Notes under the pieces: model-generated | Databases searched by the model: none | Told to the model about the DNA's origin: nothing | What the model saw: the letters and a program-made list of their open reading frames with translations, nothing else | Origin: Clostridiales bacterium PH28_bin88 | Lineage (GTDB): Bacteria > Bacillota > PH28-bin88 | Reading direction: 5' to 3' | Assembly (NCBI GenBank): GCA_000987045.1 | Contig: LAKY01000067.1 | Location: 1-64,000 of the forward strand | DNA length: 64,000 nucleotides | Made by a program: the position numbers and the translations under genes | Shown: in pieces, positions 47,720 to 57,688 of the stretch | Position numbering within the stretch: position 1 is the stretch's first letter | Layout of the letters: each line of letters begins with the position of its first letter

Positions 47720-48232
47720 TTGCGGAAAGGGAGAGAGCTGCTGAGCTTACCCGTGATCAGCCTGGATACGGGAACCCGGGTAGGGCAAATCAGGGACCTG
47801 CTTATAGATACCTCTACCCGCCGGGTTTTCGGGGTAGTGCTTGAGCATGAAGGTTGGCTGCGGGAAGCCCAGGTAATACCCTTTGAGCTTCTGGTTTCGG
47901 TGGGACAGGATGCCGTTACGGTTCGGGATAGGGAGGCCATTGTGACCCTCGACGCCGCTTCGCACCTCCATGAGCACGCCAAAGACAGCCTGCTGAAGAC
48001 CAGAGGCAAAAAGGTTTTTACCGCCGATGGTACCGAACTGGGGACTGTGGAAGACATGGTAGTGGGGATCCCCGAAGGACGTGTGGCTGGCTTGGAGTTG
48101 TCCGGAGGAATAATTAATGACGTAATGAAGGGAAGAGCAATCCTGCCCGAATCGGATATCATCATTTTTGGTGAAGATGCCATGGTAGTATCGAAATCCG
48201 GTGCCGGGTTTTGGCAGCAAGCACAAATGTAG
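47720..48232 (+). CDS. PRC-barrel domain protein
   Basis: A 170-residue protein with two PRC-barrel-like halves (LSLPVISLDTGTRVGQIRDLLID and GKKVFTADGTELGTVEDMVVG). The fold occurs in RimM, in reaction-centre subunits and in YlmC/YmxH proteins; the role here is unknown. TTG start with GGGGAGG upstream. It leads a cluster of small proteins and an AI-2E type permease in the same direction. Confidence 0.8.
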   Translation: MRKGRELLSLPVISLDTGTRVGQIRDLLIDTSTRRVFGVVLEHEGWLREAQVIPFELLVSVGQDAVTVRDREAIVTLDAASHLHEHAKDSLLKTRGKKVFTADGTELGTVEDMVVGIPEGRVAGLELSGGIINDVMKGRAILPESDIIIFGEDAMVVSKSGAGFWQQAQM

Positions 48233-48255
48233 AGGGTATGGAAGGAGGGTGAGAA

Positions 48256-48438
48256 GTGGCAGGCAGGTGTCCGCTTTGCGGCGGCAGAGCGATAGGCCAG
48301 GTGGGTGTCGACCAGTACTATTGTTGGGACTGCTTTGTAGAATTTAACGAGAAGAAACAGGTATTTGAAATTGCGGAAGACGGCAGCCTGGTATCACTGG
48401 GTCCGGTAGCCCAGGAGGCATCAGCCACTTTGGTTTAG
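48256..48438 (+). CDS. Small zinc-ribbon protein
   Basis: A 60-residue protein with two CxxC pairs (CPLCGG and CWDC) in its first 33 residues, forming a zinc ribbon, and an acidic C-terminal half. Function unknown. GTG start with GGAGGGTGAG upstream, 23 bases after the PRC-barrel gene. Confidence 0.7.
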   Translation: MAGRCPLCGGRAIGQVGVDQYYCWDCFVEFNEKKQVFEIAEDGSLVSLGPVAQEASATLV

Positions 48439-48466
48439 TCCTAAACAATTAAGGGAGGTGATTAAG

Positions 48467-48670
48467 GTGTTCGGGAAAAAGGGGTTCTTTAACGGTCTCA
48501 TTACGGGAAGCCTGATCGGTACCCTGGTCGGGGCAATCTTTACACCTCAACGCAAGCCAGAGACCAGGAAGCGGCTTGAAGGGCAAACCATGCGCCTGCG
48601 TTCCCGGGCTCGTAAAGTGGCTGACAAGGTAACGGGAGGAGTCAATGATTTGTTAAAGCGTGAGCGGTGA
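48467..48670 (+). CDS. YtxH-like small protein
   Basis: A 67-residue protein with a glycine-rich N-terminal helix (FFNGLITGSLIGTLVGAIFTP) followed by a basic, helical tail, the YtxH/GvpP-like plan. B. subtilis YtxH is a general stress protein. The GTG at 48467 has GGGAGG eight bases upstream; the GTG at 48458 overlaps it. Confidence 0.7.
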   Translation: MFGKKGFFNGLITGSLIGTLVGAIFTPQRKPETRKRLEGQTMRLRSRARKVADKVTGGVNDLLKRER

Positions 48671-48690
48671 GGGACCACCCTCACTTTTTA
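48667..48690 (+). terminator. Terminator after the YtxH-like gene
   Basis: GTGAGGG/CCCTCAC, loop ACCA, followed by TTTTTATT. Confidence 0.85.
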
Positions 48691-48725
48691 TTCTAACGCC
48701 GTTGAACTTTAACGGGGTTTAGTAA

Positions 48726-49775
48726 GTGGTGAATGATGCGTTGCTACGGTTATTTACTCCAAAAGCCATCCGGATAATGTTTGTCTTACTGATTAGCATG
48801 GGCATGCTGTATTTTTTTCTCAAGGTCAGGTTTATTCTCCCCCCTTTTTTCCTCGCTGTCGTATTAGCCTACCTGTTAAACCCGATGGTGGAACTGATCC
48901 AGGGTAAAGGATTTTCGCGTGTCTCGGCCATTTTAATAGTGTATTTCAGTTGTATCTTTTTTACCTACCTCCTAGTGGCCTACGGTTTTCCAGTGTTCTT
49001 GCGAGAACTGGACGTATTTGCGGAAGCCATACCGGATTACACGTTAAGGGTGCAGTCCCTGGTCCGGGAATTTTACCAGCGTTACCAGCGTATTGACATC
49101 CCGGAGAGCGTTCGGCAGGTGATTGATGAGACCTTGGTTGGGCTGGAAGCATCGCTGACAGCCGGTGTCCGCCAGTTGGCCCAGGCCACGATTAACTTCT
49201 TTACCCAGTTGATGAGCCTGATGCTGGCCCCGGTATTGACCTTTTACCTGCTGAAAGATGCGGAACACATCAACCGTCGCCTGGCGGCCGTTATTCCTGT
49301 CTCCTGGCGTACCCATGTGCTCCCCTTGTGGGAAGAGGTGGACCGGGTACTGATGAAATTTATCCGCGGGCACCTGCTGGTGGCGTCCATGGTAGGAGTG
49401 TTGACATCCCTGGGCCTGGCCCTGGTGGGAGTTAAGTTTTACCTCCTGCTGGGGATCATTGCGGGCATCGCTGACCTGATTCCCTACTTCGGACCTATTA
49501 TCGGGGCGATCCCAGCCGTGGGGCTGGCCTTGTTAAACTCCTCACAGCAGGCTTTATATGTGCTTTTGGTGATGGTGGTGGTCCAACAGGTGGAGAACAA
49601 CCTGTTGTCGCCGACAATCCTAGGGGACAGTGTGGGACTGCATCCGGTGGTGGTTATCTTTGTCCTGCTGGCTGGGGGACACCTTTTTGGCATCTTGGGT
49701 ATGCTGCTGGCGGTTCCTTTGACCGCGATCCTTCGGATTATTGTTAATTACCTCTATACCTTGCTGGTGAGTTAA
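48726..49775 (+). CDS. AI-2E family transporter (TqsA/YdiK type)
   Basis: A 349-residue membrane protein with about eight helices and the family core (ADLIPYFGPIIGAIPAVGLAL, VVQQVENNLLSPTILGDSVGLHPVVVIFVLL). Members transport autoinducer 2 or act as Na+/H+ antiporters, so the substrate is open. Start is GTG with a weak ribosome site. This gene commonly lies before alaS in this group, as here. Confidence 0.88.
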   Translation: MVNDALLRLFTPKAIRIMFVLLISMGMLYFFLKVRFILPPFFLAVVLAYLLNPMVELIQGKGFSRVSAILIVYFSCIFFTYLLVAYGFPVFLRELDVFAEAIPDYTLRVQSLVREFYQRYQRIDIPESVRQVIDETLVGLEASLTAGVRQLAQATINFFTQLMSLMLAPVLTFYLLKDAEHINRRLAAVIPVSWRTHVLPLWEEVDRVLMKFIRGHLLVASMVGVLTSLGLALVGVKFYLLLGIIAGIADLIPYFGPIIGAIPAVGLALLNSSQQALYVLLVMVVVQQVENNLLSPTILGDSVGLHPVVVIFVLLAGGHLFGILGMLLAVPLTAILRIIVNYLYTLLVS

Positions 49776-49794
49776 CAGCGACGGGTGTTCCAGA

Positions 49795-49823
49795 TTGACA
49801 TTCAATGGTTGTTTGGGTATAAT
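49795..49823 (+). promoter_or_regulatory. Promoter of alaS
   Basis: TTGACA and TATAAT with a 17-base spacer, a full consensus match, just before the T-box leader. Confidence 0.9.
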
Positions 49824-49825
49824 TG

Positions 49826-52801
<2,976 letters not shown>

Positions 52802-52963
52802 ACCTCCTTGGGTTCTTCCGGTTTCCATTGTATCATGCAGCTGGGAAATAGGTAAGTTGCGGGGAAGGAAAGCGAGGGGCGTATTTTTCCGGGGCTTTTA
52901 GAGGAATATAATGCCGGATGGCGAATATCTTTTGTATAGCGCTAGTCTGGGGAGGGATCTCCG

Positions 52964-53221
52964 GTGGCCAGGGATGTAGACGAGACCATGATGTTCAAGG
53001 TGGAGAAAGAGGAGGTCGTGGAGGCCAGGGATATCCTGTTAGGGGTTTACCGTGCGTTGAAGGAGAAGGGGTATAATCCTATCAACCAATTGGTAGGCTA
53101 CCTGCTTTCAGGGGACCCGGCCTACATCACCAGTCACCAAAACGCCCGTAACCTGATCCGAAAGCTGGAGCGTGACGAACTGCTTGAGGAGATCGTGAAA
53201 TCCTATCTGGAATCGAAGTAA
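52964..53221 (+). CDS. ireB: IreB-family regulatory phosphoprotein
   Basis: An 85-residue UPF0297 protein. In Enterococcus IreB is phosphorylated by the Ser/Thr kinase IreK and regulates cephalosporin resistance. The N-terminal [10 protein letters not shown] region carries the threonine expected to be phosphorylated. The alaS-ireB-ruvX order is typical of Firmicutes; here an aldo/keto reductase gene is inserted before ruvX. Confidence 0.93.
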   Translation: MARDVDETMMFKVEKEEVVEARDILLGVYRALKEKGYNPINQLVGYLLSGDPAYITSHQNARNLIRKLERDELLEEIVKSYLESK

Positions 53222-53239
53222 AATGGGGTTAGGGGTGAG

Positions 53240-53270
53240 GGCCTCGTGTCGTGGACATGAGGCCGTTTAA
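53240..53270 (+). terminator. Terminator-like hairpin after ireB
   Basis: GGCCTCGTGTC/GACATGAGGCC, 11 bp with one G-U pair, followed by GTTTAAAC. The T-run is weak. Confidence 0.5.
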
Positions 53271-53359
53271 ACGTAGAGTGTTATACCTTGAAGGATTATT
53301 TTCGCTGCGTGGGGTTGATAGGGGGTGACGCCCTATGTTCTCGTTGGGAGGTTACAACC

Positions 53360-54307
53360 ATTCAGTACATTCCCCTGGGTCAGACGGATTTGGTGGTGTC
53401 GCGGTTGTGTTTCGGCGCTTTAACCATTGGACCGTTACAAGCTAACTTACCGCTTAGTGAAGGTTCCCGGGTAATCCGCCGGGCGGTGGAACTGGGTGTT
53501 AACTTTATTGACACTGCCGAAATCTACGGTACGTACCCTTACATCCGGAAAGCAATGGAGGGCATAGCCGGGCCGGTAGTGATTGCCTCTAAATCCTATG
53601 CCTACACCAGGGAAGGGATGGCGCAAAGCCTGGAGCAGGCCTTGGTAGAACTCGACCGTGATCAGATAGATATTTTTTTGCTCCACGAGCAGGAATCCGT
53701 CCTCACTATCAAGGGGCACCGACCGGCCCTGGAGTACCTGCTGGAAGCCAAGGCTGCCGGTATTGTTAGGGCTGTAGGTATTTCCACTCACTCTGTGGAA
53801 GCCGCTATGGCAGCCGCGGAGATGCCGGAAGTTGACGTCATTCATCCCCTGATTAACCGCCGCGGAATAGGTATCCTCAAGGGGGATTTAGAAGGGATGA
53901 TGGTGGCGGTTTCCCGGGCCAAGGCTAACGGTAAAGGCATCTACGCCATGAAGGCTATCGGAGGTGGTAACCTGATAGGCGAGGTAGAAGAGGCCCTACG
54001 CTTTGCTTTTGACCTGCCACCGGTGGACGCGGTGGCGGTGGGCATGAAGGCGGTGGCGGAAGTTGAAATGAACGTCGCCCTTTGTGAGGGGCGTGAGATC
54101 CCGGACCTGGTGCGGGACCGGGTAAGCCGTCAACACCGAAGACTGCATATTGAAGAGTGGTGCAGCGGGTGCGGGAACTGCACACAACGCTGCCGTTACG
54201 GAGCCCTGGCGGTGGTAGAAGGAAGGCTGGCGGTGGATCATGAAAAGTGCCTGTTATGTGGTTACTGTGCCGGAGTATGCCCTGAGTTTTGCATCAAGGT
54301 TGTTTAA
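53360..54307 (+). CDS. Aldo/keto reductase with ferredoxin domain
   Basis: A protein of about 315 residues: an aldo/keto reductase barrel (YIPLGQTDLVVSRLCFGALTIG, NFIDTAEIYGTYPYIRKAM, LLHEQE, GISTHSVEAA) followed by two 4Fe-4S motifs (CSGCGNCTQRCRYG and CLLCGYCAGVCP). Such fusions are common in anaerobes; substrate unknown. The start is odd: the conserved N terminus begins at an ATT (53360) with GGGAGG eight bases upstream, and no ATG, GTG or TTG with a ribosome site precedes it. The frame is open back to a TTG at 53288, giving 339 residues if that start is used. Confidence 0.85.
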   Translation: MQYIPLGQTDLVVSRLCFGALTIGPLQANLPLSEGSRVIRRAVELGVNFIDTAEIYGTYPYIRKAMEGIAGPVVIASKSYAYTREGMAQSLEQALVELDRDQIDIFLLHEQESVLTIKGHRPALEYLLEAKAAGIVRAVGISTHSVEAAMAAAEMPEVDVIHPLINRRGIGILKGDLEGMMVAVSRAKANGKGIYAMKAIGGGNLIGEVEEALRFAFDLPPVDAVAVGMKAVAEVEMNVALCEGREIPDLVRDRVSRQHRRLHIEEWCSGCGNCTQRCRYGALAVVEGRLAVDHEKCLLCGYCAGVCPEFCIKVV

Positions 54308-54345
54308 GTAAAGTTGATCACAGTGCTTCCAAGGGGGGATAGGAT

Positions 54346-54762
54346 ATGCGGTTGATGGGGCTGGATATTGGGGATAAGACCATCGGGGTTGCACTCAGCG
54401 ATCCCCTGGGATGGACGGCCCAGGGTTTGACTACCCTGAGACGGGGCGAGGAAGTGGTGGAAGATATTACCCGCCTGCGGGGGCTGATCAGCGATTATCA
54501 GGTGGAAGAAGTAGTTGTGGGCCTTCCCAAAAATATGGACGGTTCACTGGGTCCACAGGCACAGAAGGTACTTGAATTTGTGTCTTTGCTCCGGGAGACA
54601 CTACCCCAGCCCATCCACCTGTGGGACGAACGGTTGAGTACGGTGGCCGCGGAGCGGGTGCTTTTGGACGCGGACTTGTCCCGCCGCCGGCGTAAGCAGG
54701 TAATCGATAAGATGGCTGCGGTGATGATCCTGCAGGGGTTCCTGGACAGCCGCGGACGTTAA
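54346..54762 (+). CDS. ruvX: RuvX/YqgF, putative pre-16S rRNA nuclease
   Basis: A 138-residue RNase H-fold protein with MGLDIGDKTIGVALSDPLG, VVGLPKNMDGSLGPQAQKV and LWDERLSTVAAERVL. First called a Holliday junction resolvase; later evidence links it to 5' maturation of 16S rRNA. ATG start with AAGGGGGGA upstream. Confidence 0.95.
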   Translation: MRLMGLDIGDKTIGVALSDPLGWTAQGLTTLRRGEEVVEDITRLRGLISDYQVEEVVVGLPKNMDGSLGPQAQKVLEFVSLLRETLPQPIHLWDERLSTVAAERVLLDADLSRRRRKQVIDKMAAVMILQGFLDSRGR

Positions 54763-54792
54763 GCCCTTTTTACGGGAAATGGCCGGTTATGT

Positions 54793-54821
54793 TTGACAAA
54801 TACCCCCTGCTGTTATAAAAT
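54793..54821 (+). promoter_or_regulatory. Promoter of the DUF1292 gene
   Basis: TTGACA and TAAAAT with a 17-base spacer; TATAAA with 15 is an overlapping alternative. Confidence 0.75.
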
Positions 54822-54853
54822 GGGCATGATTTTAAAAGATTTGAGGTGGCGAA

Positions 54854-55129
54854 ATGGTAGACGAGGAAAACACCCTGGTGCTCACCGATGAAGACGGTAA
54901 TGAGCACCAATTTTCACTGCTGGACTTCTTTGAGGTGGATGAGCAGGAATACGCGATTCTGTTACCCCTGGAAGAGGATACCGAGGAAGCAATCATCCTG
55001 AAGGTTGGCCTAGACGATAACGGCGAGGAAATCCTGTATGAGATCGAGGACGACGAAGAGTGGGAAGCGGTAGCCGCAGCCTGGCAGGCGGCCATGCTGG
55101 AGGACGATGACGAGGAAAACGAAGAATAG
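54854..55129 (+). CDS. DUF1292 family protein
   Basis: A 91-residue very acidic protein with LTDEDGNEHQFSLLDFFEVDEQEYAILLPL, the DUF1292 (YrzB) signature, and a tail rich in Glu and Asp. Function unknown. In Firmicutes it usually follows ireB-ruvX, as here. ATG start with GAGGTGG upstream. Confidence 0.92.
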   Translation: MVDEENTLVLTDEDGNEHQFSLLDFFEVDEQEYAILLPLEEDTEEAIILKVGLDDNGEEILYEIEDDEEWEAVAAAWQAAMLEDDDEENEE

Positions 55130-55142
55130 AAAAGGTTACAGG

Positions 55143-55172
55143 AAAGCCCAAGTGGGCTTTTCTTTTATTTTT
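55143..55172 (+). terminator. Terminator after the DUF1292 gene
   Basis: AAAGCCC/GGGCTTT, loop AAGT, followed by TCTTTTATTTTT. Confidence 0.85.
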
Positions 55173-55185
55173 AGCAGTATTCCTG

Positions 55186-55214
55186 TTGACCGCGAAAAAT
55201 AATAATAGTATAAT
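55186..55214 (+). promoter_or_regulatory. Promoter of the FmdB-like gene
   Basis: TTGACC and TATAAT with a 17-base, AT-rich spacer. Confidence 0.85.
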
Positions 55215-55247
55215 AGTAATAACGCCAGGGATGAGGAGGTGAGGGAT

Positions 55248-55442
55248 ATGCCTTCCTACGACTTTCGTTGCGAAAGCTGTGGGAACAGTTTCACGGCCAG
55301 CTGTTCTATTAAGGAAAAGGATCAGGTCCGTTGCCCGGAATGTGGAGGTGCTACCCTTAAGCAGCTCTTTACCGGGTTTACATTTTTAACCGGCGGCTCC
55401 AAAAGCAGCAGTAGCTGCGGTGGTGGTGGACGGTTTACCTGA
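55248..55442 (+). CDS. FmdB-family zinc-ribbon protein
   Basis: A 64-residue protein starting MPSYDFRCESCG with a second CPECG pair and a Gly/Ser-rich tail ending in SSSCGGGGRFT. It matches the FmdB putative regulatory family, function unknown. The ATG at 55248 begins the conserved N terminus, with GGAGGTGA upstream. Confidence 0.88.
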   Translation: MPSYDFRCESCGNSFTASCSIKEKDQVRCPECGGATLKQLFTGFTFLTGGSKSSSSCGGGGRFT

Positions 55443-55602
55443 GCCTAACCACCTGGGTACTGGTAGTACCCTTGCAATGCTCACTGTCCCGCATCAGCCA
55501 GCGCCGGTTGTTTGGACAGTTTTCAAGAAATTATAGCCAGCGGGTGAGTCTGAATGAGGATTAAATGAGAATTTATACCGAATTTGCAGGGTGGGACACA
55601 AG

Positions 55603-55794
55603 ATGCAGCGCAAAAGAGCCTTCATTAATCCAAACATCTGCGACCGTTGCGATATTTGCCCTTCTCAGGCCAATTGCCCTACCAAGTCAATTGTCAGGGA
55701 GGAAAAGGGGGAACCCTGGTATGTGGATGTTCAGTGTATTGGATGTGGGAAATGCACCAGATTATGTGTGAAACAAGCTATCACTCTGGTTTAA
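55603..55794 (+). CDS. Small ferredoxin-like protein
   Basis: A 63-residue protein with two clusters of cysteines: CDRCDIC followed by an NCP turn, and CIGCGKCTRLC. The second is a good 4Fe-4S half; the first is spaced differently, so one or two clusters may form. It has an iron-sulfur electron-transfer look but no partner gene next to it. The ATG at 55603 has AGGGTGGG eight bases upstream. Confidence 0.75.
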   Translation: MQRKRAFINPNICDRCDICPSQANCPTKSIVREEKGEPWYVDVQCIGCGKCTRLCVKQAITLV

Positions 55795-55962
55795 CCCGGT
55801 CACAAGCCGGGCCAATTTTTGTTGCTCGGTTCAAAAAAACTATTGAAAATTACTCAAATGCTATTAATATATAAGTATAGAGGTATTAGGTGTGGCCGTG
55901 GGAACCGGCGGGTTTCGGACTGTGCGTTTTTCCTTTATAGCGGTGGTTGAGGGGTGAAGGAA

Positions 55963-56739
55963 ATGGCCAATGTAGGGGTACACATACGGCATTACAGAGA
56001 AGACCGGGGATATACCCTGCAAGAGACAGCCCACCGGGTTGGAGTATCGGTTTCTTATCTCAGTGAGATTGAACGGGGTGTCAAAAACCCTTCCATTAAG
56101 GTCCTGAACAGGGTTTGCCGGGAATTAAACATTCCACAGGAGAAGGTAATGCAGAAGGCATTTTACGGAGAAAGGGGCAATGCCTGTCTCGGGGACAAGA
56201 TCAGGATGAGAAGACTGGAGCTGGAAATGTCGCCCGCGCAAATGGCTGAAAAGGTAGAGGTCTCTACCGTCTACCTGGCGGATATCGAGATGGGTAGGCT
56301 GTATCCTCCGAATGATATTCTTCAAAGGATGGCAGAGGTGCTCAAGCTACCCCTTAGCCTATTGGTGGAATGCTCGGGCAATCACCTGGGAGCCAAGGTC
56401 AAGGAACTCAGGCTTAACCTGGAGATTACTCAAGGGGAGCTAGCCGGCCGGGCCGGGCTTTCGGCCGCCCTGATAGGCCAAATTGAAAACGGAAAGGTCC
56501 AACCTTCGCTAAAAACTATTGAAAAGATCGCTGAGGCTTTGGGCATCTCCCCATGCTACCTGATGGTGGAGAAGAATGGCCTGGAAGACATGTTAGCTTC
56601 CCTCGGCCCCGATCTAAGGGAACTCCTCCTGGACAACAACGTGCAGGCCATCCTGAGGCAGATTTGCCAGCTAGGAGAGAAGGAACTCCGGTTTATTTTG
56701 AAATTTATAGAGGACTTTAAGCGTGCAAATTTTACATAG
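55963..56739 (+). CDS. Regulator with three HTH (XRE) domains
   Basis: A 258-residue protein made of three consecutive Cro/C1-type helix-turn-helix domains at about residues 6-58, 74-128 and 136-188. Each has the SxxYLSxIExG pattern (VSYLSEIERGVKNPS, TVYLADIEMGRLYPP, AALIGQIENGKVQPS). A helical C-terminal segment (LRELLLDNNVQAILRQICQLGEKEL) follows. XRE regulators normally have one or two such domains. Targets are unknown; it lies just upstream of the arsR region. ATG 55963 has GAGGGGTGAAGG upstream. Confidence 0.85.
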   Translation: MANVGVHIRHYREDRGYTLQETAHRVGVSVSYLSEIERGVKNPSIKVLNRVCRELNIPQEKVMQKAFYGERGNACLGDKIRMRRLELEMSPAQMAEKVEVSTVYLADIEMGRLYPPNDILQRMAEVLKLPLSLLVECSGNHLGAKVKELRLNLEITQGELAGRAGLSAALIGQIENGKVQPSLKTIEKIAEALGISPCYLMVEKNGLEDMLASLGPDLRELLLDNNVQAILRQICQLGEKELRFILKFIEDFKRANFT

Positions 56740-56771
56740 GATGACATTTTCCGGGCATTTTACTCTAGATA

Positions 56772-56800
56772 TTGACGGTAAAAAACATAACATGTATAAT
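56772..56800 (+). promoter_or_regulatory. Promoter of the RNA upstream of arsR
   Basis: TTGACG and TATAAT with a 17-base spacer. Confidence 0.8.
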
Positions 56801-56806
56801 AAAAAG

Positions 56807-56938
56807 AGAGACGGTTTGTTTCTTGGATTTTCCTTAAATCAGCGGGTTCGAATTTATGCAGCACTTTAGTGAGTGGCACTTGTCGCCTGGTCCGTGGCAA
56901 GTTTCACATGCTAGGCAACCTCAGGGTTGCCTTCTTTT
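56807..56938 (+). ncRNA. Probable small RNA or leader upstream of arsR
   Basis: A 130-base stretch runs from the promoter at 56772-56800 to a terminator at 56913-56932 (AGGCAACC/GGTTGCCT, loop TCAG, then TCTTTTG). It has no convincing frame. Inside, ACTTG and CAAGT enclose GC-rich sequence with partly pairing arms (GTGA.../...TTCAC). It may be a free small RNA or an attenuator leader for the arsR-type gene 80 bases further on. No known RNA family was recognised. Confidence 0.55.
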
Positions 56939-57013
56939 GTGGAAAGAACGGGCGAGTACTTGCTTACAAACGTATATATTGATAAAATAATGAAAATAGG
57001 AAGGAGGACTGCC

Positions 57014-57337
57014 ATGGATGAGCGTTTGCTTCAGATGGAAGCGGATTTTTTAAAAGCTCTAGCCCATCCTACCAGGATCAGGATCCTGGAAAGCTTGCGA
57101 ACCGGGGAAAAGTGCGTCTGTGAGTTTACCGAGGACCTTGACCTGGAACAGTCCAACACTTCGCAGCACCTGGCGGTTCTCCGGCGGCAGGATATTGTAA
57201 GCTGCCGCAAGGAAGGACTCAAAGTTATCTACCAGGTCAATTACCCGGAGATCTTTCAACTACTGGACCTGGTGAAACACCTTCTTTACGCCCAGGTCAA
57301 GGTCACCATGGACAGTTTGGCACATCTGGAGGTTTAA
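57014..57337 (+). CDS. ArsR-family metal/metalloid-responsive repressor
   Basis: A 107-residue winged-helix repressor of the ArsR/SmtB family. KALAHPTRIRILESL and SNTSQHLAVLRRQDIVSCRKEG are typical. CVCEF at residues 34-38 corresponds to the ELCVCDL arsenite-binding motif of ArsR, with a further cysteine at 64. It should release DNA on binding As(III), Sb(III) or a similar soft metal. ATG 57014 has AAGGAGG upstream. The nearby methyltransferase-peptide operon and the Acr3-like gene are candidate targets. Confidence 0.87.
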   Translation: MDERLLQMEADFLKALAHPTRIRILESLRTGEKCVCEFTEDLDLEQSNTSQHLAVLRRQDIVSCRKEGLKVIYQVNYPEIFQLLDLVKHLLYAQVKVTMDSLAHLEV

Positions 57338-57385
57338 AACAGTTACAGATTGATTAAGCAACAATAACAATAAGCCAATAAACCA

Positions 57386-57415
57386 TTGACACCAAACATG
57401 TGTTCTGGTTATAAT
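57386..57415 (+). promoter_or_regulatory. Promoter of a mini-ORF
   Basis: TTGACA and TATAAT with an 18-base spacer, about 22 bases before a 23-codon frame. Confidence 0.8.
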
Positions 57416-57436
57416 ACTTAGTAAGAGGTGGTGTCG

Positions 57437-57508
57437 ATGGAAAAGTTGTTAACATCTCACCAGGCAGCAGAAAACGCAGTGCAAAAACTGACCAAAAGAG
57501 AGAGGTGA
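57437..57508 (+). CDS. 23-residue open frame behind a strong promoter
   Basis: ATG 57437 with AAGAGGTGG upstream begins a 23-codon frame (MEKLLTSHQAAENAV, ending in KLTKRER). Promoter, ribosome site, frame and a downstream terminator are all in place. I do not recognise it. It may be a true small peptide, a leader peptide, or the start of a gene since deleted. There is no other gene in 57509-57688. Confidence 0.4.
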   Translation: MEKLLTSHQAAENAVQKLTKRER

Positions 57509-57622
57509 AGAGTCTGGTTAACTGGCAGCATACAGGAAACAATTGTTAACAAGGTAAACCCTTTGCCATGCGCCATAACGTTTCGTCACATCAGTCGAAT
57601 TGGCCTCTTAAACTTAATAATA

Positions 57623-57675
57623 AGAGGGGTTACGGTACCGGTGAATTGCCAACTTTCCGTAACCCCTTTAATTGT
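57623..57675. terminator. Bidirectional terminator between the mini-ORF and the RACo-like gene
   Basis: AGGGGTTACGG pairs with CCGTAACCCCT around a 21-base loop; TTTAATTGTTTTT follows on the plus side and TCTTATTATT on the minus side. Confidence 0.75.
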
Positions 57676-57688
57676 TTTTCTGTAAATT

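Noticed and set aside
55443-55602. Hairpin GGGTAC/GTACCC as terminator of the FmdB-like gene
   Set aside because: The stem is only six bp and no T-run follows; nothing else is seen in this spacer.
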